Below are positions 9,259 to 21,568 of a stretch of 64,000 nucleotides of DNA, piece by piece. The DNA is from Daphnia pulex. Taxonomy: Eukaryota; Arthropoda; Branchiopoda; Diplostraca; Daphniidae. How positions within the stretch are numbered: position 1 is the stretch's first letter; the number at the start of each line of letters is the position of its first letter. The notes under the pieces were generated by a model, which was given only the letters and a program-made list of their open reading frames with translations, was not told the DNA's origin and made no database searches. The stretch is from contig NC_060018.1 in assembly GCF_021134715.1 (NCBI RefSeq), forward strand, positions 7,333,501 through 7,397,500, written 5' to 3'. The position numbers were made by a program, and so were the translations under genes.

Positions 9259-9332
9259 GGCCTGTTAGCTCAGTTGGTTAGAGCGCCGTGCTAATAACGC
9301 GGAGGTCATGAGTTCGATCCTCTTACGGGCCA
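9259..9332 (+). tRNA. tRNA-Ile(AAT), unit 5
   Basis: Same as unit 1 by eye. Confidence 0.95.
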
Positions 9333-9409
9333 CTATAATTCTTTCATTAAATATTTTCCACTCTAAAAAGGTACTGATAGATTTGAAATATTTTGCTAAA
9401 ATAGTGAAT

Positions 9410-9491
9410 GCAGATATGGCCGAGTGGTTAAGGCGACTGACTCGAAATCAATTTCCATCTTAGAGCGTAGGTTCGAATCCTACTATCTGCG
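9410..9491 (+). tRNA. tRNA-Ser(CGA), variant, unit 5
   Basis: Two changes: TCAAT in the anticodon stem (a C-A mismatch) and CTTAGAG in the variable arm. Possibly impaired. Confidence 0.8.
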
Positions 9492-10130
9492 TTTTGTGGC
9501 ATTTTATTGGTAAATGTAACTACACAACATTTGATCAAGTGACGCCAGAAGTTATTTCTAGTCATTTTTTGGGAGAACATCCAAGTTTAAAATAGGAAGG
9601 GGAGTACACAGTGAGAGAAGAACGAAAGGTCTTTAGGTCTTTAGCATATGTGATGGCCCTGGACAAGACAAGACAAACTAAGCAACGGGGTGACCCTGGA
9701 TAAGGCATGCTCTCAACAATGGTCCGTACGAGTGGTAAGAACAGTCAGGTCCATCGAAGTCGAGGTCTGTGATCGTAGGCCAGGTTTAGATAGTTTCTAA
9801 AAGTAGATGAGAGACAACAAGTACACGTTGCCGAGAATGCACCTTACCATCATGACCAGCGTCTTGAATTCAGCGCGTTGTTGCTCCAGGAACCAGTGAA
9901 GACGGCAGAGAAGGATGAGAGAGTCAGAGTTCACCTGTAAAACAGCAGAATAAGTTCCGCTGCCAAGTAATTGTCACTGCCTGGCAAAGGTTTCCAAGTT
10001 TAAGCATGCCATTTCAGCGATTTCCCAACACTTGGACCAATGAAAATTTTTGCTTGAAAACAGTAAAACAAAAGACAAGTAATTGCCAATTTAACGACGA
10101 TTTTCGATAATTATAGTTTCGGTTGCTCGC

Positions 10131-10203
10131 TACCTCTGGCGAGACTCGAACTCGCAATCCCCGGCTTAGGAGGCCGGTGCCTTATCCATTAGGCCACAAA
10201 GAC
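10131..10203 (-). tRNA. tRNA-Arg(CCT), unit 5
   Basis: Acceptor second base C is T (GTCTTTG), giving a T-G pair; 4-bp spacer insertion present. Confidence 0.92.
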
Positions 10204-10709
10204 TGAGTTATGTTGAATCTCCTATTCGAGGAATGACGTTATATTGCAAAGCTTTTTCCTAGAAGATAGCCAAACGTCCCATGTTATATAAACATACAGC
10301 GATTACCGTCTGTGGACATCGTCTCAATCTTGAAAACCATGTTTTTTGAATAATCTTAACTACAAACTCTATTTACAGCTTTCGAGTTCTATAACTGGAC
10401 ATACATTTACTATTGCAATTAGTTGTATCAAATATCAAGGCTTTCTACTCTCACAATGAGGGATACTCTTTCTCACTATCTCATTTCATTATTTGTGTAT
10501 GTTCCACGACCTATATCCGAATGTACTTCCTTTTGGTTCGCACTTTCTCTACATCGTAGGAATTAACGTAAAGAAACACCATGAGAACTCGTGTTGTCGT
10601 CTATGAACATCTATGAATTCTGCCCATAATGGTGAATGATTTCAAACGATATTAACTTGATAATAAATGGTGGAAAACCAACAATACTAACTAAAATCAA
10701 AAGACTAGC

Positions 10710-10782
10710 CGCCCGATAAGGGACTTGAACCCTTGACCTCAGGATTAAAAGTCCCGCGCTCTACCGTCTGAGCTAACCGGGC
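10710..10782 (-). tRNA. tRNA-Lys(TTT), unit 5
   Basis: Array consensus. Confidence 0.96.
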
Positions 10783-11192
10783 TTAATAATTTGTATTGCA
10801 ATAGTTTTCCGTTCGAGTTCATTTTTAAATTTTACGATTGCTTATAGATCTTTTACGGACGGAAGTACGGACGTTTTTCTATTCTTCGTAAACAAAATGG
10901 GTACACATTCTTTCATCCTATAATTTGTCTCTGACTACATTTTGTGTTTGTAAACTACACTCAAAGACCGCCATAATGCATTTCGGCACTGGTTCTGAAA
11001 AATAGACACGTTTCTGGAAACGCCAAGTAACAGGTCATGGCTCCAAGGTTCCGAGATAGATCCCGGGACCTAGGATAACCATGACTGCACACTAATATTT
11101 GTAATCATGCGTAAATTTGAGATACTAGTAAACGATTGAAAATGAGTTGTTCCACTAGAAAATACTAGCATGTGAAACAAATGGCAATTCAC

Positions 11193-11274
11193 CGCAGTTG
11201 GTAGGGTTCGAACCTACGCCCTCAGAGAGGAACAGATTTCAAGTCTATCGCCTTAACCACTCGGCCACAACTGC
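11193..11274 (-). tRNA. tRNA-Ser(TGA), unit 6
   Basis: One change gives a T-G pair in the anticodon stem (TCTGT); acceptor is intact. Confidence 0.93.
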
Positions 11275-11392
11275 CCCGATTTTTCAGACAATCTAGTAAT
11301 AATATTTATTGGTTCACCAATATTTCCGTTTGACCTTACTGAAGAGCAGGTTAAATGAGAGATGCAAAATCCTAGCACTTTCTTTAAGTGTA

Positions 11393-11476
11393 GGTCGTGT
11401 GGCCTAATGGATAAGGCGTCGGACTTCTATGAAAGTAGTTATCCGAAAATTGCGGGTTCGAGTCCCGCCACGATTA
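11393..11476 (+). tRNA. tRNA-Arg(TCT), intron-bearing, unit 6
   Basis: Same as unit 1 by eye. Confidence 0.95.
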
Positions 11477-11740
11477 ATAGCATATGACGAAACTATTAGT
11501 TCATGATGAGTAGTAGTTAACCACAAACCATGGGGAATCATGTCAGATCAATAAAACTACAAATATATCTCGAACACTCAATGAATATCACTGGCTTGCA
11601 TTGCCTTCACAGTGACGATTGAAATTGGCTGCTGATATAGCCTTGCTTGGTAGATACCTTAAATCATTCTCTCTAAAGACACACAGAGTATACCTAACTG
11701 ATGATGAATGAACCTTTTATTAATATATTAAGAATTTATT

Positions 11741-11814
11741 GGCCTGTTAGCTCAGTTGGTTAGAGCGCCGTGCTAATAACGCGGAGGTCATGAGTTCGAT
11801 CCTCTTACGGGCCA
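11741..11814 (+). tRNA. tRNA-Ile(AAT), unit 6
   Basis: Same as unit 1 by eye. Confidence 0.95.
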
Positions 11815-11891
11815 CTATAATTCTTTCATTAAATATTTTCCACTCTAAAAAGGTACTGATAGATTCGAAATATTTTGCTAAAATAGTGAAT

Positions 11892-11973
11892 GCAGATATG
11901 GCCGAGTGGTTAAGGCGACTGACTCGAAATCAATTTCCATCTTGGAGCGTAGGTTCGAATCCTACTATCTGCG
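11892..11973 (+). tRNA. tRNA-Ser(CGA), variant, unit 6
   Basis: Shares the TCAAT anticodon-stem change with unit 5 but not its variable-arm change. Confidence 0.85.
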
Positions 11974-12608
11974 TTTTGTGGCATTTTATTGGTAAATGTA
12001 ACTACACAACATTTGATCAAGTGACGCCAGAAGTTATTTCTAGTCATTTTTTGGGAGAACATCCAAGTTTAAAATCAGTAGGGGAGTACACAGTAAGAGA
12101 AGAACGAAAGGTCTTTAGGTCTTTAGCATATGTGATGGCCCTGGACAAGACAAGACAAACTAAGCAACGGGGTGACCCTGGATAAGGCATGCTCTCAACA
12201 ATGGTCCGTACGAGTGGTAAGAACAGTCAGGTCCATCGAAGTCGAGGTCTGTGATCGTAGGCCAGGCTTAGATAGTTTCTAAAAGTAGATGAGAGACAAC
12301 AAGTACACGTTGCCGAGAATGCACCTTACCATCATGACCAGCGTCTTGAATTCAGCGCGTTGTTGCTCCAGGAACCAGTGAAGACGGCAGAGAAGGATGA
12401 GAGAGTCAGAGTTCACCTGTAAAACAGCAGAATAAGTTCCGCTGCCAAGTAATTGTCACCGGCAAAGGTTTCCAAGTTTAAGCATGCCATTTCAGCGATT
12501 TCCCAACACTTGGACCAATGAAAATTTTTGCTTGAAAACAGTAAAACAAAAGACAAGTAATTGCCAATTTAACGACGATTTTCGATAATTATAGTTTCGG
12601 TTGCTCGC

Positions 12609-12681
12609 TACCTCTGGCTAGACTCGAACTCGCAACCCCCGGCTTAGGAGGCCGGTGCCTTATCCATTAGGCCACAAAGGC
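12609..12681 (-). tRNA. tRNA-Arg(CCT), variant, unit 6
   Basis: One T-stem base differs (CTAGC for CTCGC), creating a mismatch, and one variable-loop base differs. Confidence 0.85.
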
Positions 12682-13187
12682 TGAGTTATGTTGAATCTCC
12701 TATTCGAGGAATGACGTTATATTGCAAAGCTTTTTCCTAGAAGATAGCCAAACGTCCCATGTTATATAAACATACAGCGATTACCGTCTGTGGACATCGT
12801 CTCAATCTTGAAAACCATGTTTTTTGAATAATCTTAACTACAAACTCTATTTACAGCTTTCGAGTTCTATAACTGGACATACATTTACTATTGCAATTAG
12901 TTGTATCAAATATCAAGGCTTTCTACTCTCACAATGAGGGATACTCTTTCTCACTATCTCATTTCATTATTTGTGTATGTTCCACGACCTATATCCGAAT
13001 GTACTTCCTTTTGGTTCGCACTTTCTCTACATCGTAGGAATTAACGTAAAGAAACACCATGAGAACTCGTGTTGTCGTCTATGAACATCTATGAATTCTG
13101 CCCATAATGGTGAATGATTTCAAACGATATTAACTTGATAATAAATGGTGGAAAACCAACAATACTAACTAAAATCAAAAGACTAGC

Positions 13188-13260
13188 CGCCCAATAAGGG
13201 ACTTGAACCCTTGACCTCAGGATTAAAAGTCCCGCGCTCTACCGTCTGAGCTAACCGGGC
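13188..13260 (-). tRNA. tRNA-Lys(TTT), unit 6
   Basis: GCCCAAT for GCCCGAT converts one acceptor pair to G-T. Confidence 0.92.
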
Positions 13261-13669
13261 TTAATAATTTGTATTGCAATAGTTTTCCGTTCGAGTTCAT
13301 TTTTAAATTTTACGATTGCTTATAGATCTTTTACGGACGGAAGTACGGACGTTTTTCTATTCTTCGTAAGCAAAATGGGTACATTCTTTCATCCTATAAT
13401 TTGTCTCTGACTACATTTTGTGTTTGTAAACTACACTCAAAGACCGCCATAATGCATTTCGGCACTGGTTCTGAAAAATAGACACGTTTCTGGAAACGCC
13501 AAGTAACAGGTCATGGCTCCACGGTTCCGAGATAGATCCCGGGACCTAGGATACCCATGACTGCACAGTTAATATTTGTAATCATGCGTAAATTTGAGAT
13601 ATTAGTAAACGATTGAAAATGAGTTGTTCCACTAGAAAATACTAGCATGTGAAACAATTGGCAATTCAC

Positions 13670-13751
13670 CGCAGTTGGTAGGGTTCGAACCTACGCCCTT
13701 AGAGTTGAATAGATTTCAAGTCTATCGCCTTAACCACTCGGCCACACCTCC
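13670..13751 (-). tRNA. tRNA-Ser(TGA), degenerate, unit 7
   Basis: The acceptor 5' strand reads GGAGGTG, giving two mismatches, and the variable arm has several changes (TTAGAGTTGAA). Probably a pseudogene although the anticodon and T arm persist. Confidence 0.6.
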
Positions 13752-13869
13752 CCCTATTTTTCAGACAATCTAGTAATAATATTTATTGGTTCACCAATAT
13801 TTCCGTTTGACCTTACTGAAGAGCAGGTTAAATGAGACATGCAAAATCCTAGCACTTTCTTTAAGTGTA

Positions 13870-13953
13870 GGTCGTGTGGCCTAATGGATAAGGCGTCGGA
13901 CTTCTATGAAAGTAGTTATCCGAAAATTGCGGGTTCGAGTCCCGCCACGATTA
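13870..13953 (+). tRNA. tRNA-Arg(TCT), intron-bearing, unit 7
   Basis: Same as unit 1 by eye. Confidence 0.95.
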
Positions 13954-14217
13954 ATAGCATATGACGAAACTATTAGTTCATGATGAGTAGTAGTTAACCA
14001 CAAACCATGGGGAATCATGTCAGATCAATAAAACTACAAATATATCTCGAACACTCAATGAATATCACTGGCTTGCATTGCCTTCACAGTGACGATTGAA
14101 ATTGGCTGCTGATATAGCCTTGCTTGGTAGATACCTTAAATCATTCTCTCTAAAGACACACAGAGTATACCTAACTGATGATGAATGAACCTTTGATTAA
14201 TATGTTAAAAATTTATT

Positions 14218-14291
14218 GGCCTGTTAGCTCAGTTGGTTAGAGCGCCGTGCTAATAACGCGGAGGTCATGAGTTCGATCCTCTTACGGGCCA
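14218..14291 (+). tRNA. tRNA-Ile(AAT), unit 7
   Basis: Gene unchanged; flanks carry private changes (GATTAATATGTTAAAAATT upstream, TATTATCC downstream). Confidence 0.95.
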
Positions 14292-14368
14292 CTATTATCC
14301 TTTCATTAAATATTTTCCACTCTAAAAAGGTACTGATAGATTCAAAATATTTTGCTAATATAGTGAAT

Positions 14369-14450
14369 GCAGATATGGCCGAGTGGTTAAGGCGACTGAC
14401 TCGAAATCAGTTTCCATCTTGGAGCGTAGGTTCGAATCCTACTATCTGCG
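14369..14450 (+). tRNA. tRNA-Ser(CGA), unit 7
   Basis: Gene unchanged; upstream flank is GCTAATATAG. Confidence 0.96.
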
Positions 14451-15085
14451 TTTTGTGGCATTTTATTGGTAAATGTAACTACACAACATTTGATCAAGTG
14501 ACGCCAGAAGTTATTTCTAGTTATTTTTTGGGAGAACATCCAAGTTTAAAATCAGTAGGGGAGTACACAGTGAGAGAAGAACGAAAGGTCTTTAGGTCTT
14601 TAGCATATGTGATGGCCCTGGACAAGACAAGACAAACTAAGCAACGGGGTGACCCTGGATAAGGCATGCTCTCAACAATGGTCCGTACGAGTGGTAAGAA
14701 CAGTCAGGTCCATCGAAGTCGAGGTCTGTGATCGTAGGCCAGGTTTAGATAGTTTCTAAAAGTAGATGAGAGACAACAAGTACACGTTGCCGAGAATGCA
14801 CCTTACCATCATGACCAGCGTCTTGAATTCAGCGCGTTGTTGCTCCAGGAACCAGTGAAGACGGCAGAGAAGGATGAGAGAGTCAGAGTTCACCTGTAAA
14901 ACAGCAGAATAAGTTCCGCTGCCAAGTAATTGTCACTGGCAAAGGTTTCCAAGTTTAAGCATGCCATTTCAGCGATTTCCCAACACTTGGACCAATGAAA
15001 ATTTTTGCTTGAAAACAGTAAAACAAAAGACAAGTAATTGCCAATTTAACGACGATTTTCGATAATTATAGTTTCGGTTGCTCGC

Positions 15086-15158
15086 TACCTCTGGCGAGAC
15101 TCGAACTCGCAATCCCCGGCTTAGGAGGCCGGTGCCTTATCCATTAGGCCACAAAGGC
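15086..15158 (-). tRNA. tRNA-Arg(CCT), unit 7
   Basis: Array consensus. Confidence 0.95.
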
Positions 15159-15664
15159 TGAGTTATGGTGAATCTCCTATTCGAGGAATGACGTTATATT
15201 GCAAAGCTTTTTCCTAGAAGATAGCCAAACGTCCCATGTTGTATAAACATACAGCGATTACCGTCTGTGGACATCGTCTCAATCTTGAAAACCATGTTTT
15301 TTGAATAATCTTAACTACAAACTCTATTTACAGCTTTCGAGTTCTATAACTGGACATACATTTACTATTGCAATTAGTTGTATCAAATATCAAGGCTTTC
15401 TACTCTCACAATGAGGGATACTCTTTCTCACTATCTCATTTCATTATTTGTGTATGTTCCACGACCTATATCCGAATGTACTTCCTTTTGGTTCGCACTT
15501 TCTCTACATCGTAGGAATTAACGTAAAGAAACACCATGAGAACTCGTGTTGTCGTCTATGAACATCTATGAATTCTGCCCATAATGGTGAATGATTTCAA
15601 ACGATATTAACTTGATAATAAATGGTGGAAAACCAACAATACTAACTAAAATCAGAAGACTAGC

Positions 15665-15737
15665 CGCCCGATAAGGGACTTGAACCCTTGACCTCAGGAT
15701 TAAAAGTCCCGCGCTCTACCGTCTGAGCTAACCGGGC
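15665..15737 (-). tRNA. tRNA-Lys(TTT), unit 7
   Basis: Array consensus. Confidence 0.96.
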
Positions 15738-16148
15738 TTAATAATTGGTATTGCAATAGTTTTCCGTTCGAGTTCATTTTTAAATTTTACGATTGCTTAT
15801 AGATCTTTTACGGACGGAAGTACGGACGTTTTTCTATTCTTCGTAAACAAAATGGGTACACATTCTTTCATCCTATAATTTGTCTCTGACTACATTTTGT
15901 GTTTGTAAACTACACTCAAAGACCGCCATAATGCATTTCGGCACTGGTTCTGAAAAATAGACACGTTTCTGGAAACGCCAAGTAACAGGTCATGGCTCCA
16001 CGGTTCCGAGATAGATCCCGGGACCTAGGATACCAATGACTGCACAGTTAATATTTGTAATCATGCGTAAATTTGAGATACTAGTAAACGATTGAAAATG
16101 AGTTGTTCCACTAGAAAATACTAGCATGTGAAACAAATGGCAATTCAC

Positions 16149-16230
16149 CGCAGTTGGTAGGGTTCGAACCTACGCCCTCAGAGAGGAATAGATTTCAAGT
16201 CTATCGCCTTAACCACTCGGCCACAACTGC
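16149..16230 (-). tRNA. tRNA-Ser(TGA), unit 8
   Basis: Array consensus. Confidence 0.96.
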
Positions 16231-16348
16231 CCCGATTTTTCAGACAATCTAGTAATAATATTTATTGGTTCACCAATATTTCCGTTTGACCTTACTGAAG
16301 AGCAGGTTAAATGAGAGATGCAAAATCCTAGCACTTTCTTTAAGTGTA

Positions 16349-16432
16349 GGTCGTGTGGCCTAATGGATAAGGCGTCGGACTTCTATGAAAGTAGTTATCC
16401 GAAAATTGCGGGTTCGAGTCCCGCCACGATTA
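16349..16432 (+). tRNA. tRNA-Arg(TCT), intron-bearing, unit 8
   Basis: Array consensus. Confidence 0.95.
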
Positions 16433-16696
16433 ATAGCATATGACGAATCTATTAGTTCATGATGAGTAGTAGTTAACCACAAACCATGGGGAATCATGTC
16501 AGATCAATAAAACTACAAATATATCTCGAACACTCAATGAATATCACTGGCTTGTATTGCCTTCACAGTGACGATTGAAATTGGCTGCTGATATAGCCTT
16601 GCTTGGTAGATACCTTAAATCATTCTCTCTAAAGACACACAGAGTATACCTAACTGATGATGAATGAACCTTTGATTAATATATTAAGAATTTATT

Positions 16697-16770
16697 GGCC
16701 TGTTAGCTCAGTTGGTTAGAGCGCCGTGCTAATAACGCGGAGGTCATGAGTTCGAGCCTCTTACGGGCCA
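16697..16770 (+). tRNA. tRNA-Ile(AAT), unit 8
   Basis: One T-loop change, TTCGAGC for TTCGATC. Confidence 0.93.
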
Positions 16771-16847
16771 CTATAATTCTTTCATTAAATATTTTCCACT
16801 CTAAAAAGGTACTGATACATTCGAAATATTTTGCTAAAATAGTGAAT

Positions 16848-16929
16848 GCAGATATGGCCGAGTGGTTAAGGCGACTGACTCGAAATCAGTTTCCATCTTG
16901 GAGCGTAGGTTCGAATCCTACTATCTGCG
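16848..16929 (+). tRNA. tRNA-Ser(CGA), unit 8
   Basis: Gene unchanged; flank CTGATACATTCG shared with units 9 and 18. Confidence 0.96.
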
Positions 16930-17564
16930 TTTTGTGGCATTTTATTGGTAAATGTAACTACACAACATTTGATCAAGTGACGCCAGAAGTTATTTCTAGT
17001 CATTTTTTGGGAGAACATCCAAGTTTAAAATCAGTAGGGGAGTACACAGTGAGAGAAGAACGAAAGGTCTTTAGGTCTTTAGCATATGTGATGGCCCTGG
17101 ACAAGACAAGACAAACTAAGCAACGGGGTGACCCTGGATAAGGCATGCTCTCAACAATGGTCCGTAAGAGTGGTAAGAACAGTCAGGTCCATCGAAGTCG
17201 AGGTCTGTGATCGTAGGCCAGGTTTAGATAGTTTCTAAAAGTAGATGAGAGACAACAAGTACACGTTGCCGAGAATGCACCTTACCATCATGACCAGCGT
17301 CTTGAATTCAGCGCGTTGTTGCTCCAGGAACCAGTGAAGACGGCAGAGAAGGATGAGAGAGTCAGAGTTCACCTGTAAAACAGCAGAATAAGTTCCGCTG
17401 CCAAGTAATTGTCACTGGCAAAGGTTTCCAAGTTTAAGCATGCCATTTCAGCGATTTCCCAACACTTGGACCAATGAAAATTTTTGCTTGAAAACAGTAA
17501 AACAAAAGACAAGTAATTGCCAATTTAACGACGATTTTCGATAATTATAGTTTCGGTTGCTCGC

Positions 17565-17637
17565 TACCTCTGGCGAGACTCGAACTCGCAATCCCCGGCT
17601 TAGGAGGCCGGTGCCTTATCCATTAGGCCACAAAGGC
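17565..17637 (-). tRNA. tRNA-Arg(CCT), unit 8
   Basis: Array consensus. Confidence 0.95.
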
Positions 17638-18143
17638 TGAGTTATGTTGAATCTCCTATTCGAGGAATGACGTTATATTGCAAAGCTTTTTCCTAGAAGA
17701 TAGCCAAACGTCCCATGTTGTATAAACATACAGCGATTACCGTCTGTGGACATCGTCTCAATCTTGAAAACCATGTTTTTTGAATAATCTTAACTACAAA
17801 CTCTATTTACAGCTTTCGAGTTCTATAACTGGACATACATTTACTATTGCAATTAGTTGTATCAAATATCAAGGCTTTCTACTCTCACAATGAGGGATAC
17901 TCTTTCTCACTATCTCATTTCATTATTTGTGTATGTTCCACGACCTATATCCGAATGTACTTCCTTTTGGTTCGCACTTTCTCTACATCGTAGGAATTAA
18001 CGTAAAGAAACACCATGAGAACTCGTGTTGTCGTCTATGAACATCTATGAATTCTGCCCATAATGGTGAATGATTTCAAACGATATTAACTTGATAATAA
18101 ATGGTGGAAAACCAACAATACTAACTAAAATCAAAAGACTAGC

Positions 18144-18216
18144 CGCCCGATAAGGGACTTGAACCCTTGACCTCAGGATTAAAAGTCCCGCGCTCTACCG
18201 TCTGAGCTAACCGGGC
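18144..18216 (-). tRNA. tRNA-Lys(TTT), unit 8
   Basis: Array consensus. Confidence 0.96.
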
Positions 18217-18627
18217 TTAATAATTGGTATTGCAATAGTTTTCCGTTCGAGTTCATTTTTAAATTTTACGATTGCTTATAGATCTTTTACGGACGGAAGT
18301 ACGGATGTTTTTCTATTCTTCGTAAACAAAATGGGTACACATTCTTTCATCCTATAATTTGTCTCTGACTACATTTTGTGTTTGTAAACTACACTCAAAG
18401 ACCGCCATAATGCATTTCGGCACTGGTTCTGAAAAATAGACACGTTTCTGGAAACGCCAAGTAACAGGTCATGGCTCCACGGTTCCGAGATAGATCCCGG
18501 GACCTAGGATACCCATGACTGCACAGTTAATATTTGTAATCATGCGTAAATTTGAGATACTAGTAAACGATTGAAAATGAGTTGTTCCACTAGAAAATAC
18601 TAGCATGTGAAACAAATGGCAATTCAC

Positions 18628-18709
18628 CGCAGTTGGTAGGGTTCGAACCTACGCCCTCAGAGAGGAATAGATTTCAAGTCTATCGCCTTAACCACTCGGC
18701 CACAACTGC
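18628..18709 (-). tRNA. tRNA-Ser(TGA), unit 9
   Basis: Array consensus. Confidence 0.96.
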
Positions 18710-18827
18710 CCCGATTTTTCAGACAATCTAGTAATAATATTTATTGGTTCACCAATATTTCCGTTTGACCTTACTGAAGAGCAGGTTAAATGAGAGATGC
18801 AAAATCCTAGCACTTTCTTTAAGTGTA

Positions 18828-18911
18828 GGTCGTGTGGCCTAATGGATAAGGCGTCGGACTTCTATGAAAGTAGTTATCCGAAAATTGCGGGTTCGAGTCC
18901 CGCCACGATTA
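18828..18911 (+). tRNA. tRNA-Arg(TCT), intron-bearing, unit 9
   Basis: Array consensus. Confidence 0.95.
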
Positions 18912-19175
18912 ATAGCATATGACGAAACTATTAGTTCATGATGAGTAGTAGTTAACCACAAACCATGGGGAATCATGTCAGATCAATAAAACTACAAATA
19001 TATCTCGAACACTCAATGAATATCACTGGCTTGCATTGCCTTCACAGTGACGATTGAAATTGGCTGCTGATATAGCCTTGCTTGGTAGATACCTTAAATC
19101 ATTCTCTCTAAAGACACACAGAGTATACCTAACTGATGATGAATGAACCTTTTATTAATATATTAAGAATTTATT

Positions 19176-19249
19176 GGCCTGTTAGCTCAGTTGGTTAGAG
19201 CGCCGTGCTAATAACGCGGAGGTCATGAGTTCGATCCTCTTACGGGCCA
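19176..19249 (+). tRNA. tRNA-Ile(AAT), unit 9
   Basis: Array consensus. Confidence 0.95.
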
Positions 19250-19326
19250 CTATAATTCTTTCATTAAATATTTTCCACTCTAAAAAGGTACTGATACATT
19301 CGAAATATTTTGCTAAAATAGTGAAT

Positions 19327-19408
19327 GCAGATATGGCCGAGTGGTTAAGGCGACTGACTCGAAATCAGTTTCCATCTTGGAGCGTAGGTTCGAATCCTAC
19401 TATCTGCG
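19327..19408 (+). tRNA. tRNA-Ser(CGA), unit 9
   Basis: Intact; followed by the short-unit junction. Confidence 0.95.
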
Positions 19409-19426
19409 TTTTGTGGCATTTGCGGC

Positions 19427-19456
19427 AAATTGCGGGTTCGAGTCCCGCCACGATTA
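19427..19456 (+). pseudogene. tRNA-Arg(TCT) 3' fragment, unit 10
   Basis: Same filler junction as at 6482. The flank GATTAGTAG is shared only with the fragment at 34610. Confidence 0.9.
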
Positions 19457-19720
19457 GTAGCATATGACGAAACTATTAGTTCATGATGAGTAGTAGTTAA
19501 CCACAAACCATGGGGAATCATGTCAGATCAATAAAACTACAAATATATCTCGAACACTCAATGAATATCACTGGCTTGCATTGCCTTCACAGTGACGATT
19601 GAAATTGGCTGCTGATATAGCCTTGCTTGGTAGATACCTTAAATCATTCTCTCTAAAGACACACAGAGTATACCTAACTGATGATGAATGAACCTTTTAT
19701 TAATATATTAAGAATTTATT

Positions 19721-19794
19721 GGCCTGTTAGCTCAGTTGGTTAGAGCGCCGTGCTAATAACGCGGAGGTCATGAGTTCGATCCTCTTACGGGCCA
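19721..19794 (+). tRNA. tRNA-Ile(AAT), unit 10
   Basis: Array consensus gene; only 46 bases separate it from the Lys gene because Ser-CGA and Arg-CCT are missing. Confidence 0.95.
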
Positions 19795-19840
19795 CTATAA
19801 TTCTTTCATTAAATATTTTCCACTCTAAAAAGGTACTGAT

Positions 19841-19913
19841 AGCCCGATAAGGGACTTGAACCCTTGACCTCAGGATTAAAAGTCCCGCGCTCTACCGTCT
19901 GAGCTAACCAGGC
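19841..19913 (-). tRNA. tRNA-Lys(TTT) at deletion junction, unit 10
   Basis: The deletion (about 1.33 kb) ends at the first acceptor base, so the discriminator becomes T instead of G and the normal downstream T run is lost. One acceptor C is T (GCCTGGT). Function doubtful. Confidence 0.75.
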
Positions 19914-20324
19914 TTAATAATTGGTATTGCAATAGTTTTCCGTTCGAGTTCATTTTTAAATTTTACGATTGCTTATAGATCTTTTACGGACGGAAGTACG
20001 GACGTTTTTCTATTCTTCGTAAACAAAATGGGTACACATTCTTTCATCCTATAATTTGTCTCTGACTACATTTTGTGTTTGTAAACTACACTCAAAGACC
20101 GCCATAATGCATTTCGGCACTGGTTCTGAAAAATAGACACGTTTCTGGAAACGCCAAGTAACAGGTCATGGCTCCACGGTTCCGAGATAGATCCCGGGAC
20201 CTAGGATACCCATGACTGCACAGTTAATATTTGTAATCATGCGTAAATTTGAGATACTAGTAAACGATTGAAAATGAGTTGTTCCACTAGAAAATACTAG
20301 CATGTGAAACAAATGGCAATTCAC

Positions 20325-20406
20325 CGCAGTTGGTAGGGTTCGAACCTACGCCCTCAAAGAGGAATAGATTTCAAGTCTATCGCCTTAACCACTCGGCCAC
20401 AACTGC
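20325..20406 (-). tRNA. tRNA-Ser(TGA), unit 11
   Basis: One variable-arm change (CCTCAAAGAGG), repeated in unit 14. Confidence 0.93.
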
Positions 20407-20524
20407 CCCGATTTTTCAGACAATCTAGTAATAATATTTATTGGTTCACCAATATTTCCGTTTGACCTTACTGAAGAGCAGGTTAAATGAGAGATGCAAA
20501 ATCCTAGCACTTTCTTTATGTGTA

Positions 20525-20608
20525 GGTCGTGTGGCCTAATGGATAAGGCGTCGGACTTCTATGAAAGTAGTTATCCGAAAATTGCGGGTTCGAGTCCCGC
20601 CACGATTA
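20525..20608 (+). tRNA. tRNA-Arg(TCT), intron-bearing, unit 11
   Basis: Gene unchanged; flank TTTATGTGTAGG, repeated in unit 14. Confidence 0.95.
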
Positions 20609-20872
20609 ATAGCATATGACGAAACTATTAGTTCATGATGAGTAGTAGTTAACCACAAACCATGGGGAATCATATCAGATCAATAAAACTACAAATATAT
20701 CTCGAACACTCAATGAATATCACTGGCTTGCATTGCCTTCACAGTGACGATTGAAATTGGCTGCTGATATAGCCTTGCTTGGTAGATACCTTAAATCATT
20801 CTCTCTAAAGACACACAGAGTATACCTAACTGATGATGAATGAACATTTTATTAATATATTAAAAATTTATT

Positions 20873-20946
20873 GGCCTGTTAGCTCAGTTGGTTAGAGCGC
20901 CGTGCTAATAACGCGGAGGTCATGAGTTCGATCCTCTTACGGGCCA
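20873..20946 (+). tRNA. tRNA-Ile(AAT), unit 11
   Basis: Gene unchanged; upstream GAACATTTTATT. Confidence 0.95.
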
Positions 20947-21023
20947 CTATAATTCTTTCATTAAATATTTTCCACTCTAAAAAGGTACTGATAGATTCGA
21001 AATATTTTGCTAAAATAGTGAAT

Positions 21024-21105
21024 GCAGATATGGCCGAGTGGTTAAGGCGACTGACTCGAAATCAGTTTCCATCTTGGAGCGTAGGTTGGAATCCTACTAT
21101 CTGCG
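21024..21105 (+). tRNA. tRNA-Ser(CGA), B-box variant, unit 11
   Basis: GGTTGGAATCC: the invariant T-loop C56 is G. This base is in the internal B box that TFIIIC contacts and also holds the tRNA elbow, so the copy is probably silent. Confidence 0.75.
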
Positions 21106-21123
21106 TTTTGTGGCATTTGCGGC

Positions 21124-21153
21124 AAATTGCGGGTTCGAGTCCCGCCACGATTA
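21124..21153 (+). pseudogene. tRNA-Arg(TCT) 3' fragment, unit 12
   Basis: Shared filler junction. Confidence 0.9.
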
Positions 21154-21417
21154 ATAGCATATGACAAAACTATTAGTTCATGATGAGTAGTAGTTAACCA
21201 CAAACCATGGGGAATCATGTCAGATCAATAAAACTACAAATATATCTCGAACACTCAATGAATATCACTGGCTTGCATTGCCTTCACAGTGACGATTGAA
21301 ATTGGCTGCTGATATAGCCTTGCTTGGTAGATACCTTAAATCATTCTCTCTAAAGACACACAGAGTATACCTAACTGATGATGAATGAACCTTTTATTAA
21401 TATATTAAGAATTTATT

Positions 21418-21491
21418 GGCCTGTTAGCTCAGTTGGTTAGAGCGCCGTGCTAATAACGCGGAGGTCATGAGTTCGATCCTCTTACGGGCCA
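21418..21491 (+). tRNA. tRNA-Ile(AAT), unit 12
   Basis: Array consensus. Confidence 0.95.
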
Positions 21492-21568
21492 CTATAATTC
21501 TTTCATTAAATATTTTCCACTCTAAAAAGGTACTGATAGATTTGAAATATTTTGCTAAAATAGTGAAT

